NCBI RefSeq assembly: GCF_001611555.1
Contig: NZ_LSGP01000013.1
Location: 496,001-560,000 of the forward strand
DNA: 64,000 bases
Source: Anaerosporomusa subterranea
Lineage (GTDB): Bacteria; Bacillota; Negativicutes; Sporomusales; Acetonemataceae
Direction of reading: 5' to 3'
The notes beneath the pieces are model-generated. The model was given only the letters and a program-made list of their open reading frames with translations, did not search any database and was not told where the DNA came from. A program made the position numbers and the translations under genes. Below, in pieces: positions 45,682 through 54,863 of the stretch. Every line of letters starts with the position of its first letter. The stretch's first letter is position 1.

Positions 45682-46650
45682 TCAGAAGAATATTTGGCCT
45701 GCGTACAGGATATAAAAACGTAGTAATACCACGCCCCCTAATGCAAGGATGGAATTAAGCAATACCGTACTCAGCTTATAGCTTTGTCCGTGTAAAGACG
45801 AAACTGCAACTATCAAGGGGAGCATTAATCCGACTCCAACCACGCCAATCCAGAAAACTCTAGCCCAAAAGCCTGTAGTAAGTGCTTGGATTGCAATAGC
45901 GGATGTATTGCCCCCTGCAAAATAGAAACCGATAAACATCAAGAATAAGCAAAACAATTCGAAGGGAACAACTTTCAGGTCAAGCGCCAGCAAATAGTTA
46001 AGGTCATCTTCACTAACAGATCCTTTAAACATAGTAAGTCCGATTAAGATGTTTGCAGCGATACCGGCGGAAATGCCGGAGATCAAAAATAGCATTGGTA
46101 GAATTGGTGTATTGAAGAGAGGCTTCCCGATTATCGCGGAGATGAGAAAACCCGTGTATATCCCTACACCGATTGCCATGGCGACTAACACTTTCTCAAA
46201 GTTCACGCCCAAGCGTTCAAACCATTCAACGATGGGGAGAAGTGGTTTGAAAAACCAAGCTGTGGCGCTCTCCCGCAACAATTCCTTCTTGAAGATAATG
46301 GCAAAGAACAGTATGGTTAATGGGCTATACACCGAAAGCAATAGGGTGCCGATTGACATGACTGACTTAAAGTTATAGTACACAAGCAGATACCAAAATG
46401 TTAGTGGCTTGCCCAGGTCGAATACCAGCAAAGCCGTACCGAGTATTATTGCTGGCGGCGCAATCAGCGCACCGGCTTTGATCAGTCCGTCCCAAGGCGC
46501 CGCCTCATTCCCGCTGCGCCATTTTACCATGATCGCTGTCATCAAAGCGCCGGCACTGAGTCCGGCTAGAAACAGATACACTGCTATCGGCCAAGGCCAG
46601 ACAATCTCCGTATACTGTGATGTGTTCCCCCAAATGTTTTCCCACATCAC
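45682..46650 (-). CDS. psrC: NrfD/PsrC-family membrane anchor of the molybdoenzyme
   Basis: 322 residues, eight predicted membrane segments. The N-terminal VWPWPIAVYLFLAGLSAGA is the NrfD/PsrC signature. It anchors the catalytic dimer and passes electrons from menaquinol. It overlaps the iron-sulfur subunit by 4 nt; the GTG at 46650 or ATG at 46647 may be used. Confidence 0.9.
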   Translation of the reverse strand: MMWENIWGNTSQYTEIVWPWPIAVYLFLAGLSAGALMTAIMVKWRSGNEAAPWDGLIKAGALIAPPAIILGTALLVFDLGKPLTFWYLLVYYNFKSVMSIGTLLLSVYSPLTILFFAIIFKKELLRESATAWFFKPLLPIVEWFERLGVNFEKVLVAMAIGVGIYTGFLISAIIGKPLFNTPILPMLFLISGISAGIAANILIGLTMFKGSVSEDDLNYLLALDLKVVPFELFCLFLMFIGFYFAGGNTSAIAIQALTTGFWARVFWIGVVGVGLMLPLIVAVSSLHGQSYKLSTVLLNSILALGGVVLLRFYILYAGQIFF

Positions 46651-47222
46651 GCGTCACCCCCTCTCCAGTTTGGAACAGTGACAACTTTGGGCTTGAGCCC
46701 CAAATGCTCCTTAGGTTTAACTGCCCGCTGACTCTTGAGAGCCAAGCTAATATCGCTTTTCGAATCATTCATATCACCAAATATGAGGGCACCAGTAGGA
46801 CAAATCGATACACACGCAGGTTTTTGCCCTCTTGACACTCGTGTTTCATGGCAGAAGGTACACTTATCCGCAGCGCCAGTCTCTGGATTCAGAAACCTTG
46901 CCTGATACGGACAGGCTGCAATACAGTATTTACAGCCAACGCAGAACTTTTCATTGACGAGAGTTACACCGTCTGAGGTCGTATACGATGCGCCGGTAGG
47001 ACATACGGGCACACAGGGTGCAGAATCACACATGACGCACGATTTACGGTGGAAGTCGGTAATTAGATCAGGGTATTTCCCTTTAGGGCCCTCAATCCAG
47101 ACTTGAAGTCTTGATACCTTATCAGGCACTTTATTTTCCGCGCGGCAGGCCGTGCTGCAAGCCTGACAGCCGATGCACTTGTTGGAATCATATAGCATCC
47201 CATAACGTTTTTGCGTTGCCAT
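46647..47222 (-). CDS. psrB: Iron-sulfur subunit of the molybdoenzyme (PsrB/DmsB type)
   Basis: 191 residues with 16 cysteines in four groups, enough for four [4Fe-4S] clusters: CIGCQACSTAC, CVMCDSAPCVPVC, CVGCKYCIAAC, and CTFC with CVSIC. No signal of its own, so it is exported together with the Tat-targeted catalytic subunit. ATG at 47222 has AAGGGGG upstream, 11 nt after the previous stop. Confidence 0.94.
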   Translation of the reverse strand: MATQKRYGMLYDSNKCIGCQACSTACRAENKVPDKVSRLQVWIEGPKGKYPDLITDFHRKSCVMCDSAPCVPVCPTGASYTTSDGVTLVNEKFCVGCKYCIAACPYQARFLNPETGAADKCTFCHETRVSRGQKPACVSICPTGALIFGDMNDSKSDISLALKSQRAVKPKEHLGLKPKVVTVPNWRGGDA

Positions 47223-47233
47223 TATTATCCCCC

Positions 47234-49525
47234 TTACACCTTTTTCAAAGTCACACCGGCTGTCTGGAGTGTTATCCCGCAAACCGGAACGGTGGAAGTT
47301 GGTATCATCAGATTGGAATTGACACCTTTCTTATAGGCTCGCTTCAGGCCAGGAGAGACACGGCCAAACCCCATATAACAGAAGACTGTATCCGGCCGGA
47401 CCCCTTCTGTTATGTACGCTTTAACCTGCTGTTTGCCGACCGTTGATGCCATTTCTACCAGATCATCCGTCTTCACGCCCAGCTTACTCGCTGTTTCGGG
47501 ATGCATCCAGAGTCGGTTTTCAGGCATCAATTCGTGCAGCCATGGCACATTATGCGTATGTCCATTGGTATGGAGTCCAGTCTTGCCTTGAATGAATAGT
47601 TGCTGTCCTGATTCAGCGATCTGGATCGGCCTGTAGACAGGCACGCCGCGTCCAAAAACGTTTTGCGCCACCTGCGACATTAGTTCGATTTTCTTGGATG
47701 GGGTTTTGAGGTTGGTCAGATATTTATCGATGTATCCTTGCTCATTGACTAATGATTGTGCATCAGGGAATTGTTTAACGAATTCTGCCACCGAATTCTT
47801 ATCTCGCAAGAATAGCGGTTTCATGCCAAAATTGACAAAACCTTTTTCCTTACCCATTTTGACCAGATCCTGTTTTCCGCCCATTTGCGTTAAGCGAATG
47901 TCATCAATGTTTGTATAGGGGAAATAGGCGCCAAGTCCCATCTTCTCAGAAAGCTCTTTGAAAATCTGCCAGTGTGCACGTGTATTATAGACTGGTTTAA
48001 CGACCTGTTGCCGTAATGTAAACGCTGGTACACCACCGGAATAATCGTTGAAACCTTCATCCCGCTCTAAATAAGTGCTTTCTGGTAGCACAACATCAGC
48101 AAACATCGCAGTATCTGACATATAGATGTCACAAACAACCAGCAGGTCAAGCTTCTTCATGGCTTCAATGACTCGGTTGGTTTGCGGCATGGTAACAACA
48201 GGATTATACCGATAGGCAAAGTAGCCCTTGATCGGGTAGGGTTTTTCAGTCAGGATGGATTCCGGCACCGCTTGGGCAATACCGTCGCCGGCAGGAGCCA
48301 GCTCCATGGGATGTCCTTTTACGCCAGCGCCATCAACTCTCGGTTTTGCAGGTTTCGGAAATGGCGGAGTCTTGAAGCCGGCAATCCCTTGAACAACTGG
48401 TTTGCCGACCAGACCATTAATAAAACCAGGACCTTTGCTGAAGAACGATCCGCCAGGCACCTCCAGGTTGCCAAGCAGCATATTGCCAATAATAATCGCA
48501 CGGCGTAATTCGAACTCCTCCGGTGTGAACGTTGTACGCCAACCCCAGTCAAGGATAGCTTTCGGTTTTACCGCAGCCATTTCTTTTGCAATTCGTTCAA
48601 TATCGGCCGCCTTAATGCCTGTTTCCTTTTCCGCCCAAGCCGGGGTATATGATGTCACACTGGCCTTGACGGCTTCAAATCCTTCGGTGTACTTGGTAAT
48701 GAAGTCTTTATCATAGAGGCCATCACGAATGAAGACATGATTTAAGGCAAGAACTAATGCAAGATCTGTTCCCGGCTTAATAGGTAGCCATTCGTGCGCT
48801 TTGGCCGAGGTTAGCGAGTAACGGGGGTCAATGGACACCAGTTTACCGCCCTTGTTGATACAGTTCATCACACCGCGCACCTGTGCCACATTAATCCCTT
48901 CAAAATAGTTGCGACCCAGTGACACGATATATTTGCAATTACCATAGTCTAGACCTAAGCCTGCTGTTCCGAACGTAACTTCAAGCCCCACCGTCCTGGC
49001 TAACGGGCAGGTAGATTCGTGGTTGTGGGTATTCGGCGATCCGTACGCTTTAGCAAACGTATATAGGTAAGACATGTGAGGTCCTTTTCGGCAGCCAAAA
49101 GCCATCGCCTCAGGACCGTACTTCTCCTTAATTCCCTGCATCTGCTTAGCAATATAGTCGTAGGCTTCTTCATAACTGACTTCTTTCCATTTACCCTCCC
49201 CGCGCTCACCAACGCGAATTAAGGGCTTTTGAATCCGTTGCGGATCATATAATTGTGACTGTCCTGACACCCCGCGAGCGCAGAGTGTGCCGCCAGTGGC
49301 ACCCCAATCAGGGTTCCCGCTGACTAAAACGGCTTTTCCGTCCACAACCTTTGCCTGAATTGGGCAACGTGATGTGCACATTTCGCAAAAGCTGCGTACA
49401 AAATCAGCCTTGCCCTCCACTTTGCCGCCAGCAGCCCAAGTCGCTATGTCTGGAAACATTGAAGCAACCGATAAACTCGCAGCTACTGCGCCTGACAACT
49501 TTAGAAATGACCGCCTGGTTATCAT
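47234..49525 (-). CDS. psrA: Molybdopterin oxidoreductase, thiosulfate/polysulfide reductase type
   Basis: 763 residues. Tat signal with RRSFLK at 4-9. The [4Fe-4S] motif is CEMCTSRC (47-54) with the fourth Cys in LCARG (82). The molybdenum ligand is most likely Cys173 in HESTCPLAR, as in PsrA/PhsA. Bis-MGD binding stretches include SLGRNYFEG, SIDPRYS and the C-terminal molydop domain (LHTNGHTHN). It reduces sulfur oxyanions, polysulfide or possibly arsenate; the exact acceptor cannot be read. ATG at 49525 places the twin arginines correctly. It is the first gene of psrABC, followed by tatC, moaA and tatA. Confidence 0.9.
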   Translation of the reverse strand: MITRRSFLKLSGAVAASLSVASMFPDIATWAAGGKVEGKADFVRSFCEMCTSRCPIQAKVVDGKAVLVSGNPDWGATGGTLCARGVSGQSQLYDPQRIQKPLIRVGERGEGKWKEVSYEEAYDYIAKQMQGIKEKYGPEAMAFGCRKGPHMSYLYTFAKAYGSPNTHNHESTCPLARTVGLEVTFGTAGLGLDYGNCKYIVSLGRNYFEGINVAQVRGVMNCINKGGKLVSIDPRYSLTSAKAHEWLPIKPGTDLALVLALNHVFIRDGLYDKDFITKYTEGFEAVKASVTSYTPAWAEKETGIKAADIERIAKEMAAVKPKAILDWGWRTTFTPEEFELRRAIIIGNMLLGNLEVPGGSFFSKGPGFINGLVGKPVVQGIAGFKTPPFPKPAKPRVDGAGVKGHPMELAPAGDGIAQAVPESILTEKPYPIKGYFAYRYNPVVTMPQTNRVIEAMKKLDLLVVCDIYMSDTAMFADVVLPESTYLERDEGFNDYSGGVPAFTLRQQVVKPVYNTRAHWQIFKELSEKMGLGAYFPYTNIDDIRLTQMGGKQDLVKMGKEKGFVNFGMKPLFLRDKNSVAEFVKQFPDAQSLVNEQGYIDKYLTNLKTPSKKIELMSQVAQNVFGRGVPVYRPIQIAESGQQLFIQGKTGLHTNGHTHNVPWLHELMPENRLWMHPETASKLGVKTDDLVEMASTVGKQQVKAYITEGVRPDTVFCYMGFGRVSPGLKRAYKKGVNSNLMIPTSTVPVCGITLQTAGVTLKKV

Positions 49526-49569
49526 CTTCTGACGCCCCTCCCCGCTAATCCATTCGATAAGAGACACAG

Positions 49570-49589
49570 TGTATTAATTCATTAATACA
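49570..49589. promoter_or_regulatory. 20-bp perfect palindrome, probable operator of the psr operon
   Basis: TGTATTAAT-TC-ATTAATACA, just downstream of a minus-strand TATAAT (49606-49601) and upstream of the psrA ribosome site. A second palindrome TTTAATATTAAA (49590-49601) abuts it. The position over the transcript start suggests repression. It does not match FNR, Rex or Fur consensus. Confidence 0.5.
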
Positions 49590-49600
49590 TTTAATATTAA

Positions 49601-49606
49601 ATTATA
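49601..49606 (-). promoter_or_regulatory. -10 box of the psr operon
   Basis: Minus-strand TATAAT about 75 nt before psrA. No convincing -35 at 17 nt, which would fit an activated promoter. Confidence 0.4.
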
Positions 49607-49673
49607 CATTGGTTAGGAAATTCCTGCTATTTACTAAGCAATGTCAGAAATTTGTTATAAATTTCTCAAGCAA

Positions 49674-49702
49674 AAACAGCCATCATGTGACGGCTGTTTT
49701 AG
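49674..49702 (-). terminator. Terminator after the slipin gene
   Basis: Minus-strand AAAACAGCC, inner GTCA/TGAT pairing, GGCTGTTTT followed by TGC; 10 nt after the stop. Confidence 0.8.
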
Positions 49703-49712
49703 AACTTGCAAG

Positions 49713-50657
49713 CTACGCTTTTGCTTGCGAATCATTCGTTGAATTACATTGCACTTTTTCTGAAGCCATTTGCTGCGACAAGGCGAGTGAACCTATATTT
49801 AACGAGTCAGCAACGCCGCTAGGAGTTACTATCAGGCCACCACGTTCCTTCAATCCTTCGTATAAGATGTTCATTGCCCGCAATTGCAGCGCAATAGGAT
49901 TGTTTTCATAGACCTTCGATGCCTCGGCAAATCGCTGAGCAATTTCCGTCTCCGCTGTACCGAGGATGATCCTCGCCCGTCTTTCGCGTTCAGCTTGCGC
50001 CTCTCGACTCATTGCATCCTGAAGGTTCGCCGGAATGACTACATCCCGTATCTCAACCGATTGTACGGTAATTCCCCATGGCTCTGTTCTTGTATCAATG
50101 ACGTCCTGCAGTACCTTATCAAGTTGCTCGCGCCCGGAAAGAATATCGGATAACATCGATCGGCCCACAACATCACGTAAAGCCGTTTGTGCAATCCACG
50201 CTACTGCCTCTCGGTAATTTTCCACCTCCAAGGCAGCCTTTTCCGGGTCCCAAACCATCCAGAATAAAATCGCATCAACGTTCACAGGAACCGTGTCTTT
50301 TGTTAGCGTCTGCTCAGCCAAAAAGGGAGTGGCGACAATTCGCTGGTCGACCCAATATGCAACACTATCAATGATGGGAATGACCCAGAAATGCCCCGGT
50401 CCCTTTAACCCGCGAAATTTACCTAGCCGCAGCACAACTGCCTTTTCCCACTCATTGGCAACTTTTAATGACATGCTAAGTAATAGTCCGATTAGAAGGC
50501 CAATATAGGCGACAATCTGATATGGCCATATTTCAAAAATTGTGAAGTTTATCAGTATAAATATAAAAAACAACAAGTAAGGAAGTAAATTGATTCTTCG
50601 CGAAGGACGGACAGGTATTTGTGTATCCATTTCACTAAATGCTACTTTTTTCATCAT
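49713..50657 (-). CDS. Slipin / SPFH (band 7) membrane protein
   Basis: 314 residues. Two hydrophobic segments (about 22-40, 44-62) precede an SPFH domain (EWEKAVVLRLGKFRGLKGPGHFWVIP, DQRIVATPFLAEQTLTKDTVPV). A coiled coil (about 215-260, SREAQAERERRARIIL) follows. Stomatin-type proteins form membrane-bound oligomers that organise lipid domains; often a NfeD protein is paired, but none is here. It overlaps the GntR gene by 23 nt. Confidence 0.9.
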   Translation of the reverse strand: MMKKVAFSEMDTQIPVRPSRRINLLPYLLFFIFILINFTIFEIWPYQIVAYIGLLIGLLLSMSLKVANEWEKAVVLRLGKFRGLKGPGHFWVIPIIDSVAYWVDQRIVATPFLAEQTLTKDTVPVNVDAILFWMVWDPEKAALEVENYREAVAWIAQTALRDVVGRSMLSDILSGREQLDKVLQDVIDTRTEPWGITVQSVEIRDVVIPANLQDAMSREAQAERERRARIILGTAETEIAQRFAEASKVYENNPIALQLRAMNILYEGLKERGGLIVTPSGVADSLNIGSLALSQQMASEKVQCNSTNDSQAKA

Positions 50658-51039
50658 TGCACTCCTTCACATCGCGAGGTACAAGAGAATCAATAATTGC
50701 GAAAATGTCGTCGCGGGTAAATCCTAACCTATGGGCTTCCTCAAGTAGTTCTTTCACCCTTTGCTCAAGGGTCTTCAATTTATCGTAATCGATATCCTTT
50801 GATAAGGTAACAAATGTACCCTTTCCTTGGTGACGCGAAAGGACTCCTTCGCGTTCAAGCTCCGCGTAGGCTCGGCTAACAGTGTTAGCATTTATTTTTA
50901 GCTGTACTGCTAACTGCCGAACGGTCGGCAATTGTGTCCCTTGGGGAAATGCACCGGCTAAGACTGCGTTCCTATACGCTTCTTTTATCTGAACGTAAAT
51001 GGGAACACCGCTAGTATAGTTGAGAGCAATAGGAACCAT
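50635..51039 (-). CDS. GntR-family (YtrA subfamily) transcriptional regulator
   Basis: 134 residues: a winged-helix domain (about 10-75; VPIYVQIKEAYRNAVLAGAF, LPTVRQLAVQLKINANTVSRAY) and a short helical tail (about 95-130), the YtrA form without a ligand-binding domain. YtrA regulators usually control the operon they belong to, often ABC or membrane-stress genes. Here the only partner is the slipin. GAGGTGAG before the ATG. Confidence 0.9.
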   Translation of the reverse strand: MVPIALNYTSGVPIYVQIKEAYRNAVLAGAFPQGTQLPTVRQLAVQLKINANTVSRAYAELEREGVLSRHQGKGTFVTLSKDIDYDKLKTLEQRVKELLEEAHRLGFTRDDIFAIIDSLVPRDVKECNDEKSSI

Positions 51040-51303
51040 GAACTCACCTCAGCTTTTTACGGAAAAATAATGCCCGGAGTCTGTAAAAAATATTCAGACG
51101 CCAGACAGCAGAGACTGCGAGGCCGCGGGTGCGCTGAGATCTCGCCAACTTTGATGAAGTGCATATGGGTATTTTTCAACAGACTCTTTAGAGATAAATT
51201 ACTACTCCTCGCGCCTATAAGCATCCACCGCATGAAGGCTGGTTCCCGCAGCAGTCAGCCTCATTCGTTCGGGAAAATTTCCCATTCAGTCTCTCCCACC
51301 ATG

Positions 51304-51870
51304 TTATAATGAGACCTTATCCTTGATCGAATTATATTTTACATCCCCAATGCCTGATACCTTCTTCAACTCGTCAACCGTCTTAAAACCACCCTGCGTA
51401 GCGCGGTATTCTAGTATGCGGTCAGCTAGGGCAGGTCCGATTCCTGGAAGCGATTCCATCTGTTTTTTATCAGCGTTGTTAAGATTAACTTTTCCGGTGG
51501 TCTGTCCCCCGGAAGTAGTCGGTGACAGATTACCTGGGACATGGACTTGCATACCATCGGTCAGTTTTTGAGCTAGGTTAACAGCTGAGGCGTTAGCGCC
51601 AGCAGCAAAACCGCCGGCTGCGTTTATAAAATCGACCACCCGAAGCTCACCAGACAGTTTATATACACCAGGCCGGACCACGAAGCCGCTCACATAAACC
51701 ACAATGTCCGCCCCTGCTGTTGCCGAGCCGGTTGTAACTGTTGGTGCAGATGGGGCGACGGCTACAGCCGCGGATTGGCTTTGTTGCTGCCAAATGTAAA
51801 AACCGCCGGCTAAGACTGCAGCCATAATTATGACCAAAAGAAGGTATTGTCGCTTTTGCGGTTGCTCCAT
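51304..51870 (-). CDS. comEA: Competence protein ComEA
   Basis: 188 residues. N-terminal membrane anchor (about 9-27), a linker, a SLBB domain (IVVYVSGFVVRPGVYKLSG), and a C-terminal double helix-hairpin-helix (VNLNNADKKQMESLPGIGPALADRILEYR, then GIGDVKYNSIKDKVSL). It binds incoming DNA outside the membrane and hands it to ComEC, which is also in this window but 20 kb away. Confidence 0.95.
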   Translation of the reverse strand: MEQPQKRQYLLLVIIMAAVLAGGFYIWQQQSQSAAVAVAPSAPTVTTGSATAGADIVVYVSGFVVRPGVYKLSGELRVVDFINAAGGFAAGANASAVNLAQKLTDGMQVHVPGNLSPTTSGGQTTGKVNLNNADKKQMESLPGIGPALADRILEYRATQGGFKTVDELKKVSGIGDVKYNSIKDKVSL

Positions 51871-51955
51871 AGTCTGCCTCCCAGGTTATAGTGGTGTTAG
51901 TATTCGCCACCGATCAGCATTTTCCTGTAAAAAAAAATAGGAGTTTTGCGAAAAA

Positions 51956-51982
51956 AGGCGTCTGGCTTTTCACCAGACGCCT
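51956..51982 (-). terminator. Terminator of leuS
   Basis: Minus-strand AGGCGTCTGG, 7-nt loop, CCAGACGCCT and TTTTTT; 12 nt after the leuS stop. Confidence 0.9.
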
Positions 51983-51994
51983 AATAAATCTTAT

Positions 51995-54472
51995 CTATTT
52001 GACTACAATGTTGACCAGACGTTGCGGAACGCAAATCACTTTAACCACTTGTTTGCCAGCAATGAGGGATTGTACTTTTTCCTGACTAAGAGCGAGTTTT
52101 TCCAGTTCCTGAGCACCAATACCGAAAGGCGCCAAGATCTTATCTCTGACTTTGCCATTGATTTGCAGTACAACCTCGACTTCATCCACCTTCACAGCTT
52201 CAGGGTCGAAGTTTGGCCAGGCTTGATTATGGACGCTGCCAGCAAAGCCTGCCTCATGCCACAGTTCTTCGGTTATATGGGGAGCAAACGCCGCCATCAT
52301 CCGAAGTAATGCCGAAACGGTTTCCCGCATCATGGCGGAATCTGCATTGGCAGTTTGATCCTTTAGATGGTACATGGCGTTGACCAGTTCCATGATCGCG
52401 CTGATGGCGGTGTTGAAATTGAATCGCCCTTCAATATCTTCAGCCACTCTCTTAATCGTGACATGCAGAATACGGCGCAATTCTTTTTCGTCTTTAGTCA
52501 ATTGAGCAGGATCAAGGTTTTTCGTTGTCCCCATCTGTGGAGCGTAATGGGCTACGATGCGCCACAAGCGATTTAGAAAACGATAAGAGCCTTCAACGCC
52601 TTGGTCGCTCCATTCCAGGTCGCGCTCAGGCGGCGCTGCGAATAAGATAAACAGACGGGCAGTGTCAGCACCATACTTCTGGACGATCTCCTCCGGCGAG
52701 ACCACATTGCCTTTGGACTTCGACATCTTGGCGCCATCTTTGATGACCATGCCTTGAGTTAAGAGATTCTTAAACGGTTCGTTCACATTGATTAAACCAG
52801 CATCTTTCAGCACCTTCGTAAAGAAGCGGGAATACAAAAGGTGTAAAATTGCATGTTCAATTCCGCCAATATATTGATCCACAGGCATCCAATAATTTGC
52901 CTTCTGCGTGTCGAACGGCCCAGTCACGCAATCCGGACTGGTATAGCGGATAAAATACCAGGATGAACAAATGAAGGTATCCATCGTATCCGTTTCACGT
53001 CTAGCGTCTTTGCCGCAAACCGGGCATTGGCACTTCACAAAGCTTTCAGTCTTAGCCAGCGGTGATACCGAGCCTGTGTCAAACGACACATCTTCGGGCA
53101 GCATGACAGGCAAGTCTTTTTCCGGAACTGGTACAGCACCGCAGTCGGGACAATAGATGATAGGAATCGGCGCACCCCAGTAGCGCTGACGAGAGATTAG
53201 CCAGTCGCGCAACCGGTAGTTAACACGCCGCTTGCCAATACCTTTCTTTTCAAACGAGTCAGCAATCGCTTCTTTGCCGACTTCATTATCTTTACCGGTA
53301 AATTCACCTGAATCTACCATGACGCCGGCGCCATCATACGCGCCATCCATAGTTTCAATGCTCAGTGATTGGCCTTCCGGTTGGATAACTAGTTTTTTCT
53401 CTAGGCCATACTTAGTCGCGAACTGCCAGTCACGCTCATCATGAGCAGGCACGCCCATGACCGCGCCGGTACCGTATTCAAATAATACATAGTTGGCAAC
53501 CCAGATGGGCACCTTTTCGTCGGTAAACGGATGTAAAGCGTAGGCACCAGTGAACATGCCTTCTTTTTCAGTATCGGTTGATGTACGATTAATTTCACTA
53601 AGGTTTCTAACCCGCTCGACAAAACTGCGAACCGGGGCCTCTGTCTCTTTGCCGGCAATTAACGTTTCTACCAGTGGATGCTCTGGCGCAAGCACGATAT
53701 ATGTGACACCAAATACCGTGTCTTGACGGGTGGTATACACCGGTATTTCGCCTTCTCCTTCCGCCAGCCTGAAGGAAAACTCGGCGCCAACGCTACGGCC
53801 AATCCAATTTTCCTGCATTGTCTTTACGCGCTCGGGCCAGCCGCTAAGCTCACTCAGGTCGGCCAAGAGCCTGTCCGCATAATCAGTTATCCGCAGGAAC
53901 CATTGTTCCAATTCTTTTTTTACGACAACCGAATCGCAGCGCCAGCACTGTCCATCAATGACTTGTTCATTGGCAAGCACGGTGTTGCACTCATTGCACC
54001 AGTTAACAGCAGCTTTTTTCTTATACGCTAAGCCGCGATTGTACATTAATAGGAAAAGCCACTGCGTCCAACGGTAATAATCAGGGTGGCAAGTTGCCAC
54101 TTCACGATCCCAGTCATAGGAAAGCCCTAATTCTTGCTGTTGGCGGCGCATGTTAGTGATATTTTCCCAGGTCCATTTCGAGGGATGAATTCCATGCTTA
54201 ATTGCGGCATTTTCCGCAGGCATGCCAAAGGAATCCCACCCCATCGGATGCAGCACATTGTAGCCCTTCATTCGCTTGAAGCGAGCGATGACGTCACCAA
54301 TTGAGTAGTTGCGGACATGGCCCATATGCAGATTGCCGGATGGATATGGGAACATTTCAAGTACGTAGTATTCTGGCTTCTGACGGTTCATCTCACAGGA
54401 AAATGCCTTTTCCTGGGACCAAACTGTCTGCCATTTGGTTTCAATGTCTTTCGGCATGTACTTTTCGTTCAT
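51995..54472 (-). CDS. leuS: Leucyl-tRNA synthetase
   Basis: 825 residues. HIGH-type motif is [20 protein letters not shown] is [15 protein letters not shown]. The editing domain (CP1, about 220-420) includes [16 protein letters not shown] and [13 protein letters not shown]. Zn-ribbon cysteines are in [13 protein letters not shown] and [18 protein letters not shown] at 54472 follows AGGGGGATAATC. Controlled by the T-box upstream. Confidence 0.98.
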   Translation of the reverse strand: MNEKYMPKDIETKWQTVWSQEKAFSCEMNRQKPEYYVLEMFPYPSGNLHMGHVRNYSIGDVIARFKRMKGYNVLHPMGWDSFGMPAENAAIKHGIHPSKWTWENITNMRRQQQELGLSYDWDREVATCHPDYYRWTQWLFLLMYNRGLAYKKKAAVNWCNECNTVLANEQVIDGQCWRCDSVVVKKELEQWFLRITDYADRLLADLSELSGWPERVKTMQENWIGRSVGAEFSFRLAEGEGEIPVYTTRQDTVFGVTYIVLAPEHPLVETLIAGKETEAPVRSFVERVRNLSEINRTSTDTEKEGMFTGAYALHPFTDEKVPIWVANYVLFEYGTGAVMGVPAHDERDWQFATKYGLEKKLVIQPEGQSLSIETMDGAYDGAGVMVDSGEFTGKDNEVGKEAIADSFEKKGIGKRRVNYRLRDWLISRQRYWGAPIPIIYCPDCGAVPVPEKDLPVMLPEDVSFDTGSVSPLAKTESFVKCQCPVCGKDARRETDTMDTFICSSWYFIRYTSPDCVTGPFDTQKANYWMPVDQYIGGIEHAILHLLYSRFFTKVLKDAGLINVNEPFKNLLTQGMVIKDGAKMSKSKGNVVSPEEIVQKYGADTARLFILFAAPPERDLEWSDQGVEGSYRFLNRLWRIVAHYAPQMGTTKNLDPAQLTKDEKELRRILHVTIKRVAEDIEGRFNFNTAISAIMELVNAMYHLKDQTANADSAMMRETVSALLRMMAAFAPHITEELWHEAGFAGSVHNQAWPNFDPEAVKVDEVEVVLQINGKVRDKILAPFGIGAQELEKLALSQEKVQSLIAGKQVVKVICVPQRLVNIVVK

Positions 54473-54495
54473 GATTATCCCCCTATGTACGTTCA

Positions 54496-54745
54496 ATATA
54501 AAGCTAAATGTGTAAAAAAACGCCCCCGGCAATCTGCCAGGGACGAGATTTCCTTCTCGCGGTACCACCCTGTTTGGCGGCTGAGCCGCCCGCTTGAAAC
54601 CGGTAACGACGGCCAGACGACGTCTGTATCACAGACGCTCCTCAGCAGCGAGTTGGGCGTCTGGGCGCATTGGCTCGCATCGAACCGCCAATTTTCTGTG
54701 CCGCCATCGAACCGCTTACTACTCTGCATCGTAGGATTTTCGCTA
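54496..54745 (-). promoter_or_regulatory. T-box leader of leuS
   Basis: The minus strand carries the T-box sequence AGGGTGGTACCGCG (54571-54558), followed by an intrinsic terminator (54544-54522, GTCCCTGGCA / TGCCGGGGGC) and T7. Upstream, a long stem I region (about 54735-54600) starts after GCAGAGTAGTA. Uncharged tRNA-Leu would stabilise the antiterminator and turn on leuS. A CUC triplet in the 3' side of stem I (CAACTCGCTGCTG) is a candidate specifier; not proven. Confidence 0.92.
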
Positions 54746-54747
54746 CT

Positions 54748-54776
54748 AGTATAAACCCGGAAGCGGAAAAAGTCAA
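54748..54776 (-). promoter_or_regulatory. Promoter of leuS
   Basis: Minus-strand TTGACT (54776-54771), 17-nt spacer, TATACT (54753-54748), just before the T-box leader. Confidence 0.85.
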
Positions 54777-54863
54777 TCTATAGCAGAAGAGAGAACATCA
54801 GCACCATGGAGTTCTAGCATACAGGAAAACAAGCATAAACTGTACCATCTGAGGAGGTGTATC

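Noticed and set aside
51040-51303. Gap between gntR and comEA, looked at for a leader RNA or small gene
   Set aside because: Only weak repeats (GGCTG/CAGCC type) and an isolated TTATAAT; nothing I can support.
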